Source of the DNA: an uncultured Saprospiraceae bacterium
Lineage (GTDB): Bacteria > Bacteroidota > Bacteroidia > Chitinophagales > Saprospiraceae
NCBI GenBank assembly: GCA_938007965.1
Contig: CALLMH010000014.1
Coordinates: 53,608 to 117,607, forward strand
Length of the DNA: 64,000 nt
Direction: 5' to 3'
The position numbers and the translations under genes were made by a program. Shown in pieces: positions 31,601 to 41,038 of this stretch (position 1 is its first letter; each line of letters starts with the position of its first letter). The notes under the pieces are model-generated. The model worked only from the letters and a program-made list of their open reading frames with translations, was not told where the DNA came from and did not search any database.

Positions 31601-31708
31601 AGGGCAGTGCATAAGGGAGATTTTAGTTCGGGTATTACCAGTATCCAAAGTATGTACGCTCCTGAGTTTATCAGCCATAGCAATGGAGGTCGTGTAACAG
31701 TAGAATAG
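25691..31708 (+). CDS. Alpha-2-macroglobulin family protein with thioester motif
   Basis: A 2005-residue exported protein of the bacterial alpha-2-macroglobulin class, thought to trap proteases that reach the envelope. After a signal peptide (cleaved near residue 25) comes a helical N-terminal region (to about 380), then MG-type beta domains including the conserved ERTEIFLDRAIYRPGQTVHF. A low-complexity linker near residues 1160-1230 is rich in Met, Ser and Glu. The A2M domain follows (NLKTDSDGNLLISFTMNEALTTWKL). The thioester motif reads CTEQ with Cys1457 (YPHQCTEQIF), as in thioester-bearing members, so covalent trapping is possible. The C-terminal region has the terpenoid-toroid-like helices. 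No lipobox is visible, unlike E. coli YfhM. A second Met three codons in is an alternative start. Confidence 0.92.
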   Translation: MICMKFSNLIFGMFLFFTSVSFSSSDVFDYDKAWKEVDKALEKGLPKTALDQINIIYDKALSESNVENQIKATISGAKLTLDTEELGLELVVETLNARLNQSKAPVKQLLHSMTAELFQQYYNSQYYKISQRTNLASFDTGDMRTWAPNNYRDFIADQYLSSTADITRQYKTADYKKLLNNEKSTIALRPALYDVLVDRAINYFSSRNYNTITPSFSFKLDSPDYLADVQTFIDMDILTDEIDSKIYRAIKLFQDQLKYQSSFSNQTVLASYDLKRLEFVLNFGMIADANTVFESSLRQASSYYQGNDAHQFILRLSQNYINSERYQEALDLLDELEDDKIEPFVKSQKQNFINTIHTQQLSLQSEQVVSSKKNFLINVSSRNLETIYFKLLKVDQKDFSDILASKQKDQYKKIESLLVLKTWNRSNIKDGYKQSTYEELMEGLEYGIYILVSSNTSRFNMEDSAYNFTAFHVSDLAYTTYGESNGKRMFIRNRSTGKPVENVEIEVYTRQYNRKERKQELKLVQTTRSDKGGWADIKMVDNNSFLYKLTKGEDKLNLDMYDYYYKHRDSKVKEERTEIFLDRAIYRPGQTVHFKTISLDIDVDGLPTIHEGKSLVLHLKDANGQEVDKISVKANDFGSASGSFVLPTGRLTGTFSIAVEHGYKYFEVEEYKRPKFDVLIDSLDEELSLGDNIEVSGVATALSGSPISGAKVKYKIMRQTYYGWWSWYRRVPSSSEMIEQGDIKTDQSGKFVVDFVAAADANMKIEENPRYSYQIAVDVTDISGETRSATKNISIAALPYTYAIDMAEVIDVKSLKEVNVKAITVNDLSLNSDATIKVIELIQPDTWKRSRRWSNPSNPIYRKGEFDKKIERIAYRNSSVLSEYEDKEVVYEGSLNIPAGGSDVDISKHVVAGSSYRIEIISDEKYKGTNIITKNYIAVTDVKANKYPTLDLLYVTPKTNEAKVGEKYEVILGTCDSNLQVYYTFVRDYKIVHRGVADLNNNFTICYEPTEKDRGGISLYMDYVKHNYYKRIEQNVNIPWDHKKLSVELMTKRDKILPRSKEEWTIKVSGPNKDKAIAEVLATMYDASLDQFVDHEYVFNPYVSHYGNLQSQNFGFDYGYSGNLNYKWNRVKNEYVPMPILPSLKGMIINGIYNQMYGNGGGRRMMKRSSNESARNSVDEVMASPMMAESVIMEAEADYDSSHKNEAENLDNDGKDIQSTQKISVRKNLNESVFFYPNLKTDSDGNLLISFTMNEALTTWKLITFAHDKELRYGMTSHEVKTQKDVMILPNAPRFLREGDKIIFPATVSNLSENDLMIGAELEFIDPDTDQVINEVFGIKQKRTSIDVRSGESARIDWEINVPSNYKKIVKYRVIATSGDHTDGEENLLPVVTNQVLLTETKVLSVKKNEKKSFVFDALSSGSGTAQPHSYTFEYTSNPIWYAVQALPYLMEYPHQCTEQIFNKMYANTMASHIANANPKIKQIFEEWKTLDSDALLSNLEKNTELKSAILEETPWVRQAKSETEQKKRIALLFDMNKISNETASVLEELARSQMPSGAFPWFAGGRENVYITQNVIEGIAHLLHLGIISDQDRRYMQIVEKALVYLDEQTKIRYDRLKSNIAKHGGDINKDHLDQLSIHYLYIRSFYSDKKVQSVSQEANDYYFGQAKKYWLNKGLYLEAMLGLVMKRSKSNVALDIAKSLKERSFYSDELGRYWNLGSGFHWYELPIESHAMILEFFTEMKEQQDFVEDMKIWLLKNKQTNHWKTTKATSAAIYSLLIQGEDRGMISWIDENNTPEISLGDTNIDIASEGSEAGTGYFKKSWSASEITSDLSKISIQNNNESISWGAAYYQYFEDLDKVDNFQETPLTVNRNLFVEEMTDSGPQLVSIDKNGVQPGDRLIIRIEIRVDRNMSYVHLKDMRSCGFEPENVLSGYRWEGGLGYYESTRDLASHFFISHLNKGTYVFEYPVRAVHKGDFSSGITSIQSMYAPEFISHSNGGRVTVE

Positions 31709-31974
31709 ACATTTTTACTATATATTAAGTTATAAATGATTCGCAGTTATATAAGTCGATGCTAGCTTTGCTGCAGTAGCTAACCGCACAAATCTAATGT
31801 AGGATCGTAGCCGGGTGCCTAAGACGGTCATCATTTAATATTCATAGTTCATCTTTTTGAAACTTAGCGAAATGGAATCAAACCAATTGCTTCAAAGAAA
31901 TAAGATTTTGGCTTTAAAATAAACTTACATTTTCCTACATTACGAATCATTTAATTAAATATAACCTCCAACAA

Positions 31975-34900
31975 ATGAAAAAATACATACTTTCCATTAT
32001 ACTTATTCTCGTAGGGTTATCAGATTCGCAATTGGTAGCTCAATACGAAAAAGATGAAAACTCTACCTACGGCTCAGTAGAATGGAGGAACATCGGTCCA
32101 TATCGTGGAGGTAGATCCTGCGCTGTGACAGGTGTGCCAGGCAAGCCAAATCTATTTTATTTTGGATCTACTGGTGGAGGGATATGGAAAACTACAGACG
32201 GCGGAAGAGCGTGGGAGAACATCTCCGATGGATACTTTGGAGGATCTATTGGGAGTATTGCAATAGCAGCTTCTGATGCCAATGTCATCTATGTCGGAGG
32301 AGGGGAGAAGACAGTAAGGGGCAATGTATCCTTCGGTTACGGAGTGTGGAAATCTGAAAATGCAGGTAAGACTTGGACGGACATGGGACTCAATAACTCA
32401 AGGCATATATCTAGAATCAGAATACATCCGACGAATCCTGACATCGTATATGCAGCCGTGATGGGTGACTTGTTCAAAGGGACTCAGGATAGGGGAATAT
32501 ACAAATCTACGAATGGAGGGAAGACTTGGAAAAAAGTCTTATTTGCCAATCAAGATGCCGGAGCAGTAGATCTTATTATAGATCCTACTAATCATCGAAC
32601 GCTATTTGCGACGACATGGAATGTAAGGAGAACACCATATTCGCTTTCTAGTGGAGGTGATGGTTCTGCACTATGGAAGAGTACTGATCAGGGAGAGACA
32701 TGGCGCAATATATCTGATGCAAAAGGATTGCCCAAAGGTGTCTGGGGAATATCTGGCGTGACAGTATCTCCTGTAGATGGCGAGAGGATATTCGCAATGA
32801 TAGAGAATAAGGATGGTGGTCTCTACCGATCTGATGATGGTGGTAAAAATTGGTCAAAAGTAAATAGTGAGCGAAAACTGAGACAGAGAGCTTGGTATTA
32901 TACAAGACTATATGCAGACACAGAGGATGCAGATGCAGTATATGTGCTCAATGTCCGATACCATAAGTCAACCGATGGAGGGAAGACCTTCTCTACGCAT
33001 AATGCACCACACGGAGACCATCATGATCTATGGATCGCTCCAGAAAACCCAAATCGAATGATCATCGGTGATGACGGAGGAGCTCAAGTCACTTATGATG
33101 GCGGTGAGACTTGGAGTACATATCATAATCAGCCTACGTCACAATTCTATAGGATAATTACTGATAATCACTTTCCATATAGGATCTATGTTGCACAACA
33201 AGATAACAGTACACTTAGAATACCACACAGAACGACAGGAGGAAGCATAGGGGAAGATGATTGGGAAAAAACAGCGGGTGGTGAGTCGGCTCATATCGCT
33301 ATAGATCCTACGGACAACGATATCGTATATGGAGGCAGTTATGATGGGTTTCTTACGAGACTCAATCATAAGACAGGATCCGTGCGTGCCGTAAATGTAT
33401 GGCCTGATAATGTCATGGGGCACGGAGTAGAAGATATGAAATTTAGATTTCAGTGGAATTTCCCAATTTTCTTTTCCAAACACGATAATAAGAAATTGTA
33501 TACAGGATCACAACATCTTCATCTATCTACAGACGAGGGACAATCGTGGCAAGTAATCTCTCCTGATCTAACCAGAAATGAACCTGAAAAGCAAAAATCA
33601 AGTGGGGGTCCAATCACTCAAGATAATACAAGTGTAGAATATTACGCAACCATATTTGCCGCTCAAGAATCAGCTCTCAAAGAGGGGTTGATATGGGTTG
33701 GGTCGGATGATGGACGTATACATGTCACCAAAGATGGTGGAGCGAACTGGTCAGACGTAACATCTAATAAGATGCCTAAATATTTAATGATCAATAGCAT
33801 AGAGCCAAGTCCATTTGATGAAGGTACGTGTTATGTGGCGGGTACATTGTATAAGACGGGAGATTATACACCATATCTATACGTTACCAGAGATTATGGT
33901 CAATCATGGACAAAAATTACAAAAGGAATAGCACCCGAACATTTTACCAGAGTACTTCGTGCTGATCCAGTCAAAAAAGGATACTTGTATGCAGGTACTG
34001 AGACAGGGATGTATATCTCTTATGACGATGGAGAATCTTGGAGTTCATTCCAATTAAATATGCCAATCGTACCTATCACTGACCTAGTAGTAAAAGATAA
34101 TAATTTAGTTGCTGCCACACAAGGAAGAGGAATTTGGCTTATTGATGATCTGACAGTGATGCACCAGCAACAGGATTTATCAAAGTCTAAGCAATATCAC
34201 CTATACCGACCGATGGACGGGTACCGAATGGGAGGTTGGCAACTTCAGAATCCTAAAGGCGAAGGAAAAAATCACCCTGGTGGTATAATGACCCATTTCT
34301 TCCTGAAAAGTTATGATGATAAAAGAGATACTGTCTCGCTTTCGTACTTGAATGCTGCAGGAGATACTATCAAGACGTATTCATCTATTGCTGCGGAGGA
34401 TAAAGACAAACTAGAAGTCAGCAAAGGAGGTAATATGCATTCTTGGAATATGAGCTATGACCCAGCTACCAAGTTCGATGGTATGATTCTATGGTGGGGG
34501 AGTCTTAATGGTCCGAAAGCTAAGCCAGGAAAATATAAGGTAAACCTTACGGTCAATGGTGAAACTCAGACACAAGAATTCAATGTGCTTCAGAGACCAG
34601 ACTCTGAAGGTTCGCTAGAAGATATCAATGCACAATTTGATTTTGTCAAATCAATAAACGTTAGTCTAGATGATGCACATCAAGCAATCATAGACATGCG
34701 GTCACTTCGCGAGCAGATGAAAGGATACGTAGGAAAAGTGGATGATCAAGACATCAAAGACTATGCTAAGGATGTGGATTCTCTAATGACAAAAGTAGAG
34801 GAGGCATTATATCAAACGAAAAATAAATCAAGACAGGATCCGCTAAATTTTCCGATTCGATTGACAAATAAATTGGCACACCTAAACAGCTTAACGCAAA

Positions 34901-35076
34901 TGGGTGATAATGACTTTCCGCCTACGGATGCAGCTATCGCAGTAAGAGACGAACTCACAGATCTCATTGATGCCGAACTGAAATTATGGAAAGAAGTGAA
35001 AACAAAGATGCTACCAAAGCTCAATCAGATGATAAGAGACAGAGCATTGGATGTGATTATATTGGATAAGAAGTAA
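31975..35076 (+). CDS. Secreted Asp-box (BNR / VPS10-like) beta-propeller protein
   Basis: A 1033-residue exported protein with a signal peptide ending QLVAQ (about residue 23). The region from about 30 to 720 holds at least eleven Asp-box motifs of the SxDxGxTW type (KTTDGGRAW, KSENAGKTW, KSTNGGKTW, KSTDQGETW, RSDDGGKNW and others), typical of sortilin-like / BNR beta-propellers. The C-terminal 250 residues contain a beta domain (GKYKVNLTVNGETQTQEF) and a helical bundle. No T9SS tail is seen. Family members are often annotated as glycosyl hydrolases, but sialidase catalytic residues were not recognised, so an enzymatic role is unproven. It follows the alpha-2-macroglobulin gene by 266 bases on the same strand. 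Confidence 0.85.
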   Translation: MKKYILSIILILVGLSDSQLVAQYEKDENSTYGSVEWRNIGPYRGGRSCAVTGVPGKPNLFYFGSTGGGIWKTTDGGRAWENISDGYFGGSIGSIAIAASDANVIYVGGGEKTVRGNVSFGYGVWKSENAGKTWTDMGLNNSRHISRIRIHPTNPDIVYAAVMGDLFKGTQDRGIYKSTNGGKTWKKVLFANQDAGAVDLIIDPTNHRTLFATTWNVRRTPYSLSSGGDGSALWKSTDQGETWRNISDAKGLPKGVWGISGVTVSPVDGERIFAMIENKDGGLYRSDDGGKNWSKVNSERKLRQRAWYYTRLYADTEDADAVYVLNVRYHKSTDGGKTFSTHNAPHGDHHDLWIAPENPNRMIIGDDGGAQVTYDGGETWSTYHNQPTSQFYRIITDNHFPYRIYVAQQDNSTLRIPHRTTGGSIGEDDWEKTAGGESAHIAIDPTDNDIVYGGSYDGFLTRLNHKTGSVRAVNVWPDNVMGHGVEDMKFRFQWNFPIFFSKHDNKKLYTGSQHLHLSTDEGQSWQVISPDLTRNEPEKQKSSGGPITQDNTSVEYYATIFAAQESALKEGLIWVGSDDGRIHVTKDGGANWSDVTSNKMPKYLMINSIEPSPFDEGTCYVAGTLYKTGDYTPYLYVTRDYGQSWTKITKGIAPEHFTRVLRADPVKKGYLYAGTETGMYISYDDGESWSSFQLNMPIVPITDLVVKDNNLVAATQGRGIWLIDDLTVMHQQQDLSKSKQYHLYRPMDGYRMGGWQLQNPKGEGKNHPGGIMTHFFLKSYDDKRDTVSLSYLNAAGDTIKTYSSIAAEDKDKLEVSKGGNMHSWNMSYDPATKFDGMILWWGSLNGPKAKPGKYKVNLTVNGETQTQEFNVLQRPDSEGSLEDINAQFDFVKSINVSLDDAHQAIIDMRSLREQMKGYVGKVDDQDIKDYAKDVDSLMTKVEEALYQTKNKSRQDPLNFPIRLTNKLAHLNSLTQMGDNDFPPTDAAIAVRDELTDLIDAELKLWKEVKTKMLPKLNQMIRDRALDVIILDKK

Positions 35077-35167
35077 ATTTCTGCAATTTCGTTTTCATAT
35101 TTACTTCACTTGTTTTCTATAATGGATTTAAGAATTGGTCATTGATATAATCTTTTAGGGATAAAAA

Positions 35168-35205
35168 AAAAGAGGATAAGATTTCTTTCGATCTTATCCT
35201 CTTTT
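35168..35205. terminator. Bidirectional terminator
   Basis: A perfect 15-base inverted repeat, AAAAGAGGATAAGAT (35168-35182) and ATCTTATCCTCTTTT (35191-35205), with flanking A- and T-runs, between two convergent genes. Confidence 0.85.
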
Positions 35206-35224
35206 GATATTGTAAATCTAGTTT

Positions 35225-35956
35225 TTACTCATCTTTGCCAAATACCTTTTTTAGCAATTCTGTATTTCTTTGATCTACATTATTTCTAATGCCTTCTTCC
35301 TTCTTCGCTATCAATGAGAACATACCGACTAATGCTTTATTATTTACATGGTCATCTAATTCTGGATTGACGTCCTTGACGAATGGTAGCTTGTTGTGTG
35401 CATTCACTGCTTTCTTCCAATAGCTGCGCGCATTAACTTCATCCAATGCTGAGATGATTACCGGCATAAATGCATCGTACAATTTTTGGTAACTCTTTTC
35501 TTTTAAGTAGTCTGTGGCAGCATCGTCTTCTCCAGATAGGATATTGAGTGCATCATCAAATGATATTTGCTTGACAGCATCTACGAATATTGGAGTCGCT
35601 TTTTTTGCTGCGCTTTCTGCTGCACGATTCATTTTCTCTATCAGATCATGTTCTATATTTTCGAATCCCGGTACCATTTTGACTTTAGAGATTACTTTTG
35701 TTGCTTCACTTGGAATCTCTATTTTGTATTGACTTTTGAGATAACCATCCTCTGCGGATAATTTGTCTACTGCTTGTGCTATTCCTTGATCGAGTGCTTC
35801 TTTTAGTCCATCCGCTACTTCATCTTTTGATATTACGGGTTCTCCTTTAAGTACACTTTCTGCTTTTTTAAGGACATTGCCAAATTGTGCAGTACTCGTA
35901 TTTATGGCTAGTAAAAGAATGAACGAGAGTAAAGTTATATTTTTAATGTGTTTCAT
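35225..35956 (-). CDS. DUF4197 family exported protein
   Basis: A 243-residue protein with a signal peptide (MKHIKNITLLSFILLLAINTSTAQ runs from the chosen start). The mature part is helical and matches the DUF4197 pattern: LKEALDQGIAQAVDKLSAEDGYL near the N-terminus, IPSEATKVISKVKMVPGFE, a central MNRAAESAAKKATPIFVDAV helix, and VNNKALVGMFSLIAKKEEGIR near the end. The family is common in Gram-negative bacteria and its function is unknown. The frame is open 15 codons further upstream (to 36001), but the Met chosen here gives a standard signal peptide. The terminator at 35168-35205 is shared with the convergent propeller gene. Confidence 0.85.
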   Translation of the reverse strand: MKHIKNITLLSFILLLAINTSTAQFGNVLKKAESVLKGEPVISKDEVADGLKEALDQGIAQAVDKLSAEDGYLKSQYKIEIPSEATKVISKVKMVPGFENIEHDLIEKMNRAAESAAKKATPIFVDAVKQISFDDALNILSGEDDAATDYLKEKSYQKLYDAFMPVIISALDEVNARSYWKKAVNAHNKLPFVKDVNPELDDHVNNKALVGMFSLIAKKEEGIRNNVDQRNTELLKKVFGKDE

Positions 35957-36128
35957 TTGTTTATATTTATTTATACAGTTTGACAGGGATAATTTTCCCA
36001 AGTATTTACTTCTTTGATGGAAGCTACTTTTTAAAACTACTCCTTCCTAGCTAAAACGGTAGAAACTCTAAGATGGATCGAATAATCGAAATAATATTCT
36101 GTTAAAATCTACAACATTTTACTATATC

Positions 36129-39100
36129 TTATTGGATGACCACAAGCCGGAATGATTTCTCTCCACCGTCTGCATTTACTTTACATATATATAACCCCTC
36201 TGATAGGTCGTCTATTTCGATTGGTCGATTGCTTGCAGATGTTCCAGTTCTGATTACTCTACCTGTGATATCGAGGATAGTGAATGTGATTATAACCTCA
36301 GTCTGACTACCGAACTGTATGCTATTATTAGCTGGGTTAGGGTAGAGTGACATCTTATCAAGTGTAGGATTTGATACCGACGTCAAGATTTCTACATTCT
36401 GAACAGAGCTGATGCATCCATTTTGATCTTGTACGTATACACTATATACTTCTCCTACCTCACCGATCAAAAATGAAGCGTCTACATAGGCGTCTTCATC
36501 GAGGCTGTATGTATATGGAGCTACACCACCAGAGCCTTCGACAAAAATAGTGTCCTGATTTACAGTGGTAAGTAACTCCAGTATGTCTGGCTCTGTAATG
36601 GAGAAAGATTGTGTGAAGGTATTATCAGCGGAATCCATTATATCTAGCATGTACTCGCCAGGAGATAAGTTGGAAAAAGACCCGATCGAATTGGTTTCTT
36701 CGTCAAGTGTATAAGTATAAGGCGCTAGTCCACCGATCACCTCACTCACATCAATCGATCCATCTGAGAAACCATTACATGACACAGAAGTGGCAGTAAT
36801 GGATACCTCCGATATGTTATAGTGTGTGAAACTATTAGTCGATGTCACACATCCATTAGCATCTTGTACGAATACAGTATACTCTTGACCGTCTAATAGT
36901 AAATAGGAGTCTTCAGATGAATATTCGACACCGTCCAAAGAGTACTGATAATCACCACTTCCACCTTCACCCATAATCAATAATTCTTCACCAGTAATAG
37001 ATAATGTAACGACTAGAGCTTCTGGAGATGATAATATAGTTGCACCACTTTCGGCTTCCACACCATTAGCATCTCGAACGATAATGCTATAAGTTCCTGC
37101 GGGAAGATTTCCAAATACTGGAGAATCACTGAAATTTTCATTGTCGATGCTATAGGTAAATGGGGCAATTCCTCCACTTACATCTGCCGTAATCTCTCCA
37201 TCAATATCTCCGAAACAGTTGAGCTCTTTAGTAATATTAGCGGTCACGGCTAAGCCTTCAAATGTATACTCAATGGAAAATACTTGATTTGCAGCATATC
37301 TAAGTTGATCATCTACAACATCAAATATAAACTGATCACTATTTTGATTGATATCAGCTACTGTATAATGAACAAAGCCTTCGTCGATATCGAATTGTGT
37401 AAATACACTGCCAATTAATAGATTCTCCAATTCATTTGTAGTAGAGTTTTGCAATTGTAAATTTCCGTTTGCAGGGACAGACTTAAGTACATAGAAAACG
37501 TTTTCTGGATCTGAATTTTCAGTAAGCAACTCACTAGTAGAAACTGGAAGTTGATTTTCGTTTTCAAGAATTAAGTTATTATTGTTAATGACTATAGCCG
37601 ATTCTAATATTTCTGACGAACAAGTAGAAATAGACCATTCTATGAGTTCACCGCTATCCCCATCGTACTCATCTTCAATGGTAAGCACCCATTCTCCATT
37701 CATAGTCTCTCCATCAAAATTACTAAATAGATCAATTGGCTGATATTGTCCTGATATGGCTAATCCACCAAGCTCACAAGTGTTTTCCAAATCATCAGCT
37801 GTATTGACGGCAAAATCTGAAAACTGAATGCTCAAATTATCATTACTACATCCAAAATTAGAAGCTGGAACTCCAGGTCTATCAAATAAGGTTACAGATG
37901 TTCCAGTAGGTGAAGTCAGCGTGGCAATAAGATCTCCCACATAAGTATGATTTATTGCAAGTGTCACTTCGATTAGAGATATGATTCCTTCATTGGACAT
38001 TGTAATACTACTACTTAGTTCAGAATCTTCTTCCTCGGGGATATCTATATTTACCTCCATCGACTCAGAGAAACAAGAAAGTCCAGCTGTCTGAAAGGAT
38101 TGGGTATTACTCCATACTGGATCAAAACACTCTGATAATGGGCGAACTCTCCAGTAATATACTGTCTGTACTTCAAGAGACAGGCCGGAGCTGTTTGGCG
38201 CATTTGTTATTTGTTGATCTATGATATTATCGAATGATGGATTCTCTGAAATCTGCACTTCATATTGAACGATTGCAGGATTATCTTCCCATGTCAAAAC
38301 AGGAAAAATATTTACATTCGTCTCTGCATCAGATGGTGATGTAGTGGTGATGAGTGGTGACTCCGCTGGAGATATGATCAAGCTGATATTTTGATCAAGC
38401 GTCAAGTCGGGGCTTGAGGCTGAGACAGTCATCTGGTATTCTCCTGGAGTTACACTCTGTAAAGACGAAATCGTCAGCTCAAAATTTCCGTCTTGGGTAA
38501 CCGGATTGTCAGAAAAAGATGCTGCTGCTCCCAAAGGCAAATCAGATATATCAAAAGTCACTTCGATATCTTCGTCAAATTCGGTATAGTCTATTTGGTA
38601 CGTCACAGATTGATCAGGACATGCCAGTAAACTAGACGGTTCTATGATAGCACTGAATGGTGCTTCAATAGAAAAGTCCGTATCATTGACATCTAGAAAA
38701 ATACTTGATGCACATTTCACCATTAATCGACAGTTGTTTGAAAATTGAAAAGGCACATCAATGGTCTCCTCTCCATCGTTCGCTGTACCTTCTAAGAGCA
38801 GGATGTCAAATGATGCTCCACCATCTATAGAAAGATATACATCCACTTCCCCACATGATACAGGCGCTTGGTCGGTATTCGCTACACTCCAAGTTATGGT
38901 TTCCTCTGTTCCAGCATTCCATGTGCTACTTGTATTTTGTGATGTTACCATGAATGGGCCCGCTTGATCAGTAAATTCTATAGATAGATCATCATCAGCC
39001 GTACATCCAGCCAGTGGATTATTATCTCTCACAGTAACGTTGAATCTCATGCTTCTACTTACACTAGGTAGTACTTCCCAAGTGTTTTCATTATTGCCAT

Positions 39101-40601
39101 TTAAGATAGATGGCATAGCAGGGAAGAATCTCGAAGGGTTGGGTGTAGGGTTTAGTGATCGGAAGGCTGGCCCTACTTCATTGGTAGCTTCTGGTGGCAT
39201 TTCTGCCGCTTGGTTATCCATCTGTTCCCAACAGTAAGTGATACCTTCATTGTCTTCATCGGTTGCTTCAGCTATCAATTCGAAAGGTGTACTGATCGGA
39301 AGTGTGAGACCATTTCCAAAGAGTGGATCTAATTCTGGAGCGGCATTGTCTATAGTTATCAATTCTGCACAGTCTCCATTTCCAGCAACTACGAAGTTTG
39401 CAACCTCTGAGATAGATACAGCATGGAAGTAATCATCACTGTTATTTTGAACATTGGGTCCGCAGATTCCTGCATATCCCATGATAGTCGATGCGCTTCC
39501 TGGTTCCATTGCCGTATCGCTGTTCCTGTTACAATTATTATTTTGGGTATGATTACCACCAAATTGGTGTCCTATTTCATGTGCTACGTAATCTACCCAA
39601 AATGGATCGCCGATTGGGTTGCCAAGTCCCGTGACTCCTCTTGCCTTCCTAGTTGTGCATGGGCTTCTAAGAGATGCGATACCTCCACCACCAGTACTAA
39701 ATACATGGCCGATGTCGTAATTGTTAAATCCAATAATATCGTCAATAGTCGCTTGGTTTTCGCCTAGCATAGTCGAACCGCTATTATTAGTGTAAGGATC
39801 AGTGTTACTGTCAAGAAAAATCAGTTCGTCAGTATTTGCAATAAATTCCATTGTGATTGCAAATTCTCTTTCATATATACCGTTTATCCTAGTGAGTGAT
39901 GCATTGTATGCATCTAACACGTCCGGTACGTTTCCTCCGTGAAATGTTGCATACTCACCAGTACAAGCCAATGCAAGTCTATATTTTCTCAATTGACAAT
40001 CTCCATACTTACCTTGTTCAGATGCGTCGTCAAAATGCTCGTCGATCGTTTCTACAGTACATTGACCTTCTCCATCATGCAAGTGTTTTGAAAAGTCATT
40101 TTTATAGTACACGATGTACGTGTCATCTAATTCTTTGGCATATCTATCTATATACATTGTAGGGTGTATATCGGAGATGATCATACCTGTGATTCCAAGG
40201 TGAGAGACACTTAGTTTTAGGATAGAGGTCGGATCATCTACGTTAGTACCTGTATACGATTGTATCATAGGATACCTTGCAGCTAAATCAGGATGGAATA
40301 CATCACTTCTCGTTATTCGATATTGAGCTATACTGCCATCAGCTAGAGGTATAAGTATGTCATTATTATTTCTCCCGTCTGTTTTGAATCTTTCTGGAGA
40401 TTTTTCGAGTTTGCTCTTCAATGAACTGATCGCCACCGTATAAGTCTTATATTTTTTTGGAATGATTTCTCGGGTAAGATTAGATTGTCTATCTCTAATT
40501 CCCTTTTCAGATACTGAAGTCCATTTTTGTGCATTTATTTGCAAAGAGGATAAGATACTGCATAACAAAATGTAGAGGATTGATTGGTATTTTGTTTTCA
40601 T
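36129..40601 (-). CDS. Giant secreted M12B-like metalloprotease with P-domain, SprB repeats and T9SS tail
   Basis: A 1490-residue exported protein. The signal peptide ends about residue 24 (LQINAQ). The proregion is followed by a reprolysin-type protease (about 190-420) with the zinc motif HEIGHQFGGNH near residue 340, which fits HExxHxxGxxH. Next come beta-sandwich domains, a proprotein-convertase P-domain (TLAINHTYVGDLIATLTSP ... LFDRPG), a cadherin/CSPG-like repeat near residues 1025-1110, and about three SprB-like repeats (LNCFGDIDGEITADVSGG, VSCNGFSDGSIDVSEVIGG). The tail is T9SS type A (LYPNPANNSIQF ... GLYICKVNADGG). It likely degrades extracellular protein. The minus-strand -7 candidate TACTTTCA (40653-40660) is one mismatch off. 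Confidence 0.92.
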   Translation of the reverse strand: MKTKYQSILYILLCSILSSLQINAQKWTSVSEKGIRDRQSNLTREIIPKKYKTYTVAISSLKSKLEKSPERFKTDGRNNNDILIPLADGSIAQYRITRSDVFHPDLAARYPMIQSYTGTNVDDPTSILKLSVSHLGITGMIISDIHPTMYIDRYAKELDDTYIVYYKNDFSKHLHDGEGQCTVETIDEHFDDASEQGKYGDCQLRKYRLALACTGEYATFHGGNVPDVLDAYNASLTRINGIYEREFAITMEFIANTDELIFLDSNTDPYTNNSGSTMLGENQATIDDIIGFNNYDIGHVFSTGGGGIASLRSPCTTRKARGVTGLGNPIGDPFWVDYVAHEIGHQFGGNHTQNNNCNRNSDTAMEPGSASTIMGYAGICGPNVQNNSDDYFHAVSISEVANFVVAGNGDCAELITIDNAAPELDPLFGNGLTLPISTPFELIAEATDEDNEGITYCWEQMDNQAAEMPPEATNEVGPAFRSLNPTPNPSRFFPAMPSILNGNNENTWEVLPSVSRSMRFNVTVRDNNPLAGCTADDDLSIEFTDQAGPFMVTSQNTSSTWNAGTEETITWSVANTDQAPVSCGEVDVYLSIDGGASFDILLLEGTANDGEETIDVPFQFSNNCRLMVKCASSIFLDVNDTDFSIEAPFSAIIEPSSLLACPDQSVTYQIDYTEFDEDIEVTFDISDLPLGAAASFSDNPVTQDGNFELTISSLQSVTPGEYQMTVSASSPDLTLDQNISLIISPAESPLITTTSPSDAETNVNIFPVLTWEDNPAIVQYEVQISENPSFDNIIDQQITNAPNSSGLSLEVQTVYYWRVRPLSECFDPVWSNTQSFQTAGLSCFSESMEVNIDIPEEEDSELSSSITMSNEGIISLIEVTLAINHTYVGDLIATLTSPTGTSVTLFDRPGVPASNFGCSNDNLSIQFSDFAVNTADDLENTCELGGLAISGQYQPIDLFSNFDGETMNGEWVLTIEDEYDGDSGELIEWSISTCSSEILESAIVINNNNLILENENQLPVSTSELLTENSDPENVFYVLKSVPANGNLQLQNSTTNELENLLIGSVFTQFDIDEGFVHYTVADINQNSDQFIFDVVDDQLRYAANQVFSIEYTFEGLAVTANITKELNCFGDIDGEITADVSGGIAPFTYSIDNENFSDSPVFGNLPAGTYSIIVRDANGVEAESGATILSSPEALVVTLSITGEELLIMGEGGSGDYQYSLDGVEYSSEDSYLLLDGQEYTVFVQDANGCVTSTNSFTHYNISEVSITATSVSCNGFSDGSIDVSEVIGGLAPYTYTLDEETNSIGSFSNLSPGEYMLDIMDSADNTFTQSFSITEPDILELLTTVNQDTIFVEGSGGVAPYTYSLDEDAYVDASFLIGEVGEVYSVYVQDQNGCISSVQNVEILTSVSNPTLDKMSLYPNPANNSIQFGSQTEVIITFTILDITGRVIRTGTSASNRPIEIDDLSEGLYICKVNADGGEKSFRLVVIQ

Positions 40602-41038
40602 AGGTGATCTTTTGAAAATGAATGATTGAGGTTGCCGTTTTGTATTATTCCATGAAAGTAAAAATATTTCATGTGTTAGAAAGGTAGATTGAAAAATAAA
40701 TAAAAAAATGCGTTGATGCGGACATCAAATAAATGTTAACTTGAAGTAGTTGAAAATGCTCAATATTCTTTCATTTTCCTGTTTTAGAATTGATGCAAAA
40801 TGTCTGAATTTGACTTTCAGTACTCCATCAGGTTTGGAAGCCTACTCGTATGGTTTGGGGGGAGTATGCTGAGGCTTTGTATCTTGATTTTTACAATATC
40901 ATGTAGGTTTTAAACTTTATTATTTGATACAAGTCTTTCATATGTCTAGGCATTATTTTTAATCGATCATCACTAATCTAAAAGTTATAATATGTACTTT
41001 TGACGATAGAATCAGTTATATAATCTAAATAATACACC
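40602..41038. other. Divergent intergenic stretch
   Basis: Lies between the metalloprotease gene (minus) and gatC (plus). It contains the gatC -7 box and a weak metalloprotease -7 box. No gene or strong hairpin was seen in the remaining AT-rich sequence. Confidence 0.5.
40995..41002 (+). promoter_or_regulatory. -7 box of the gatC operon
   Basis: TACTTTTG, 36 bases before the gatC ATG. No -33 TTTG at standard distance. Confidence 0.45.
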
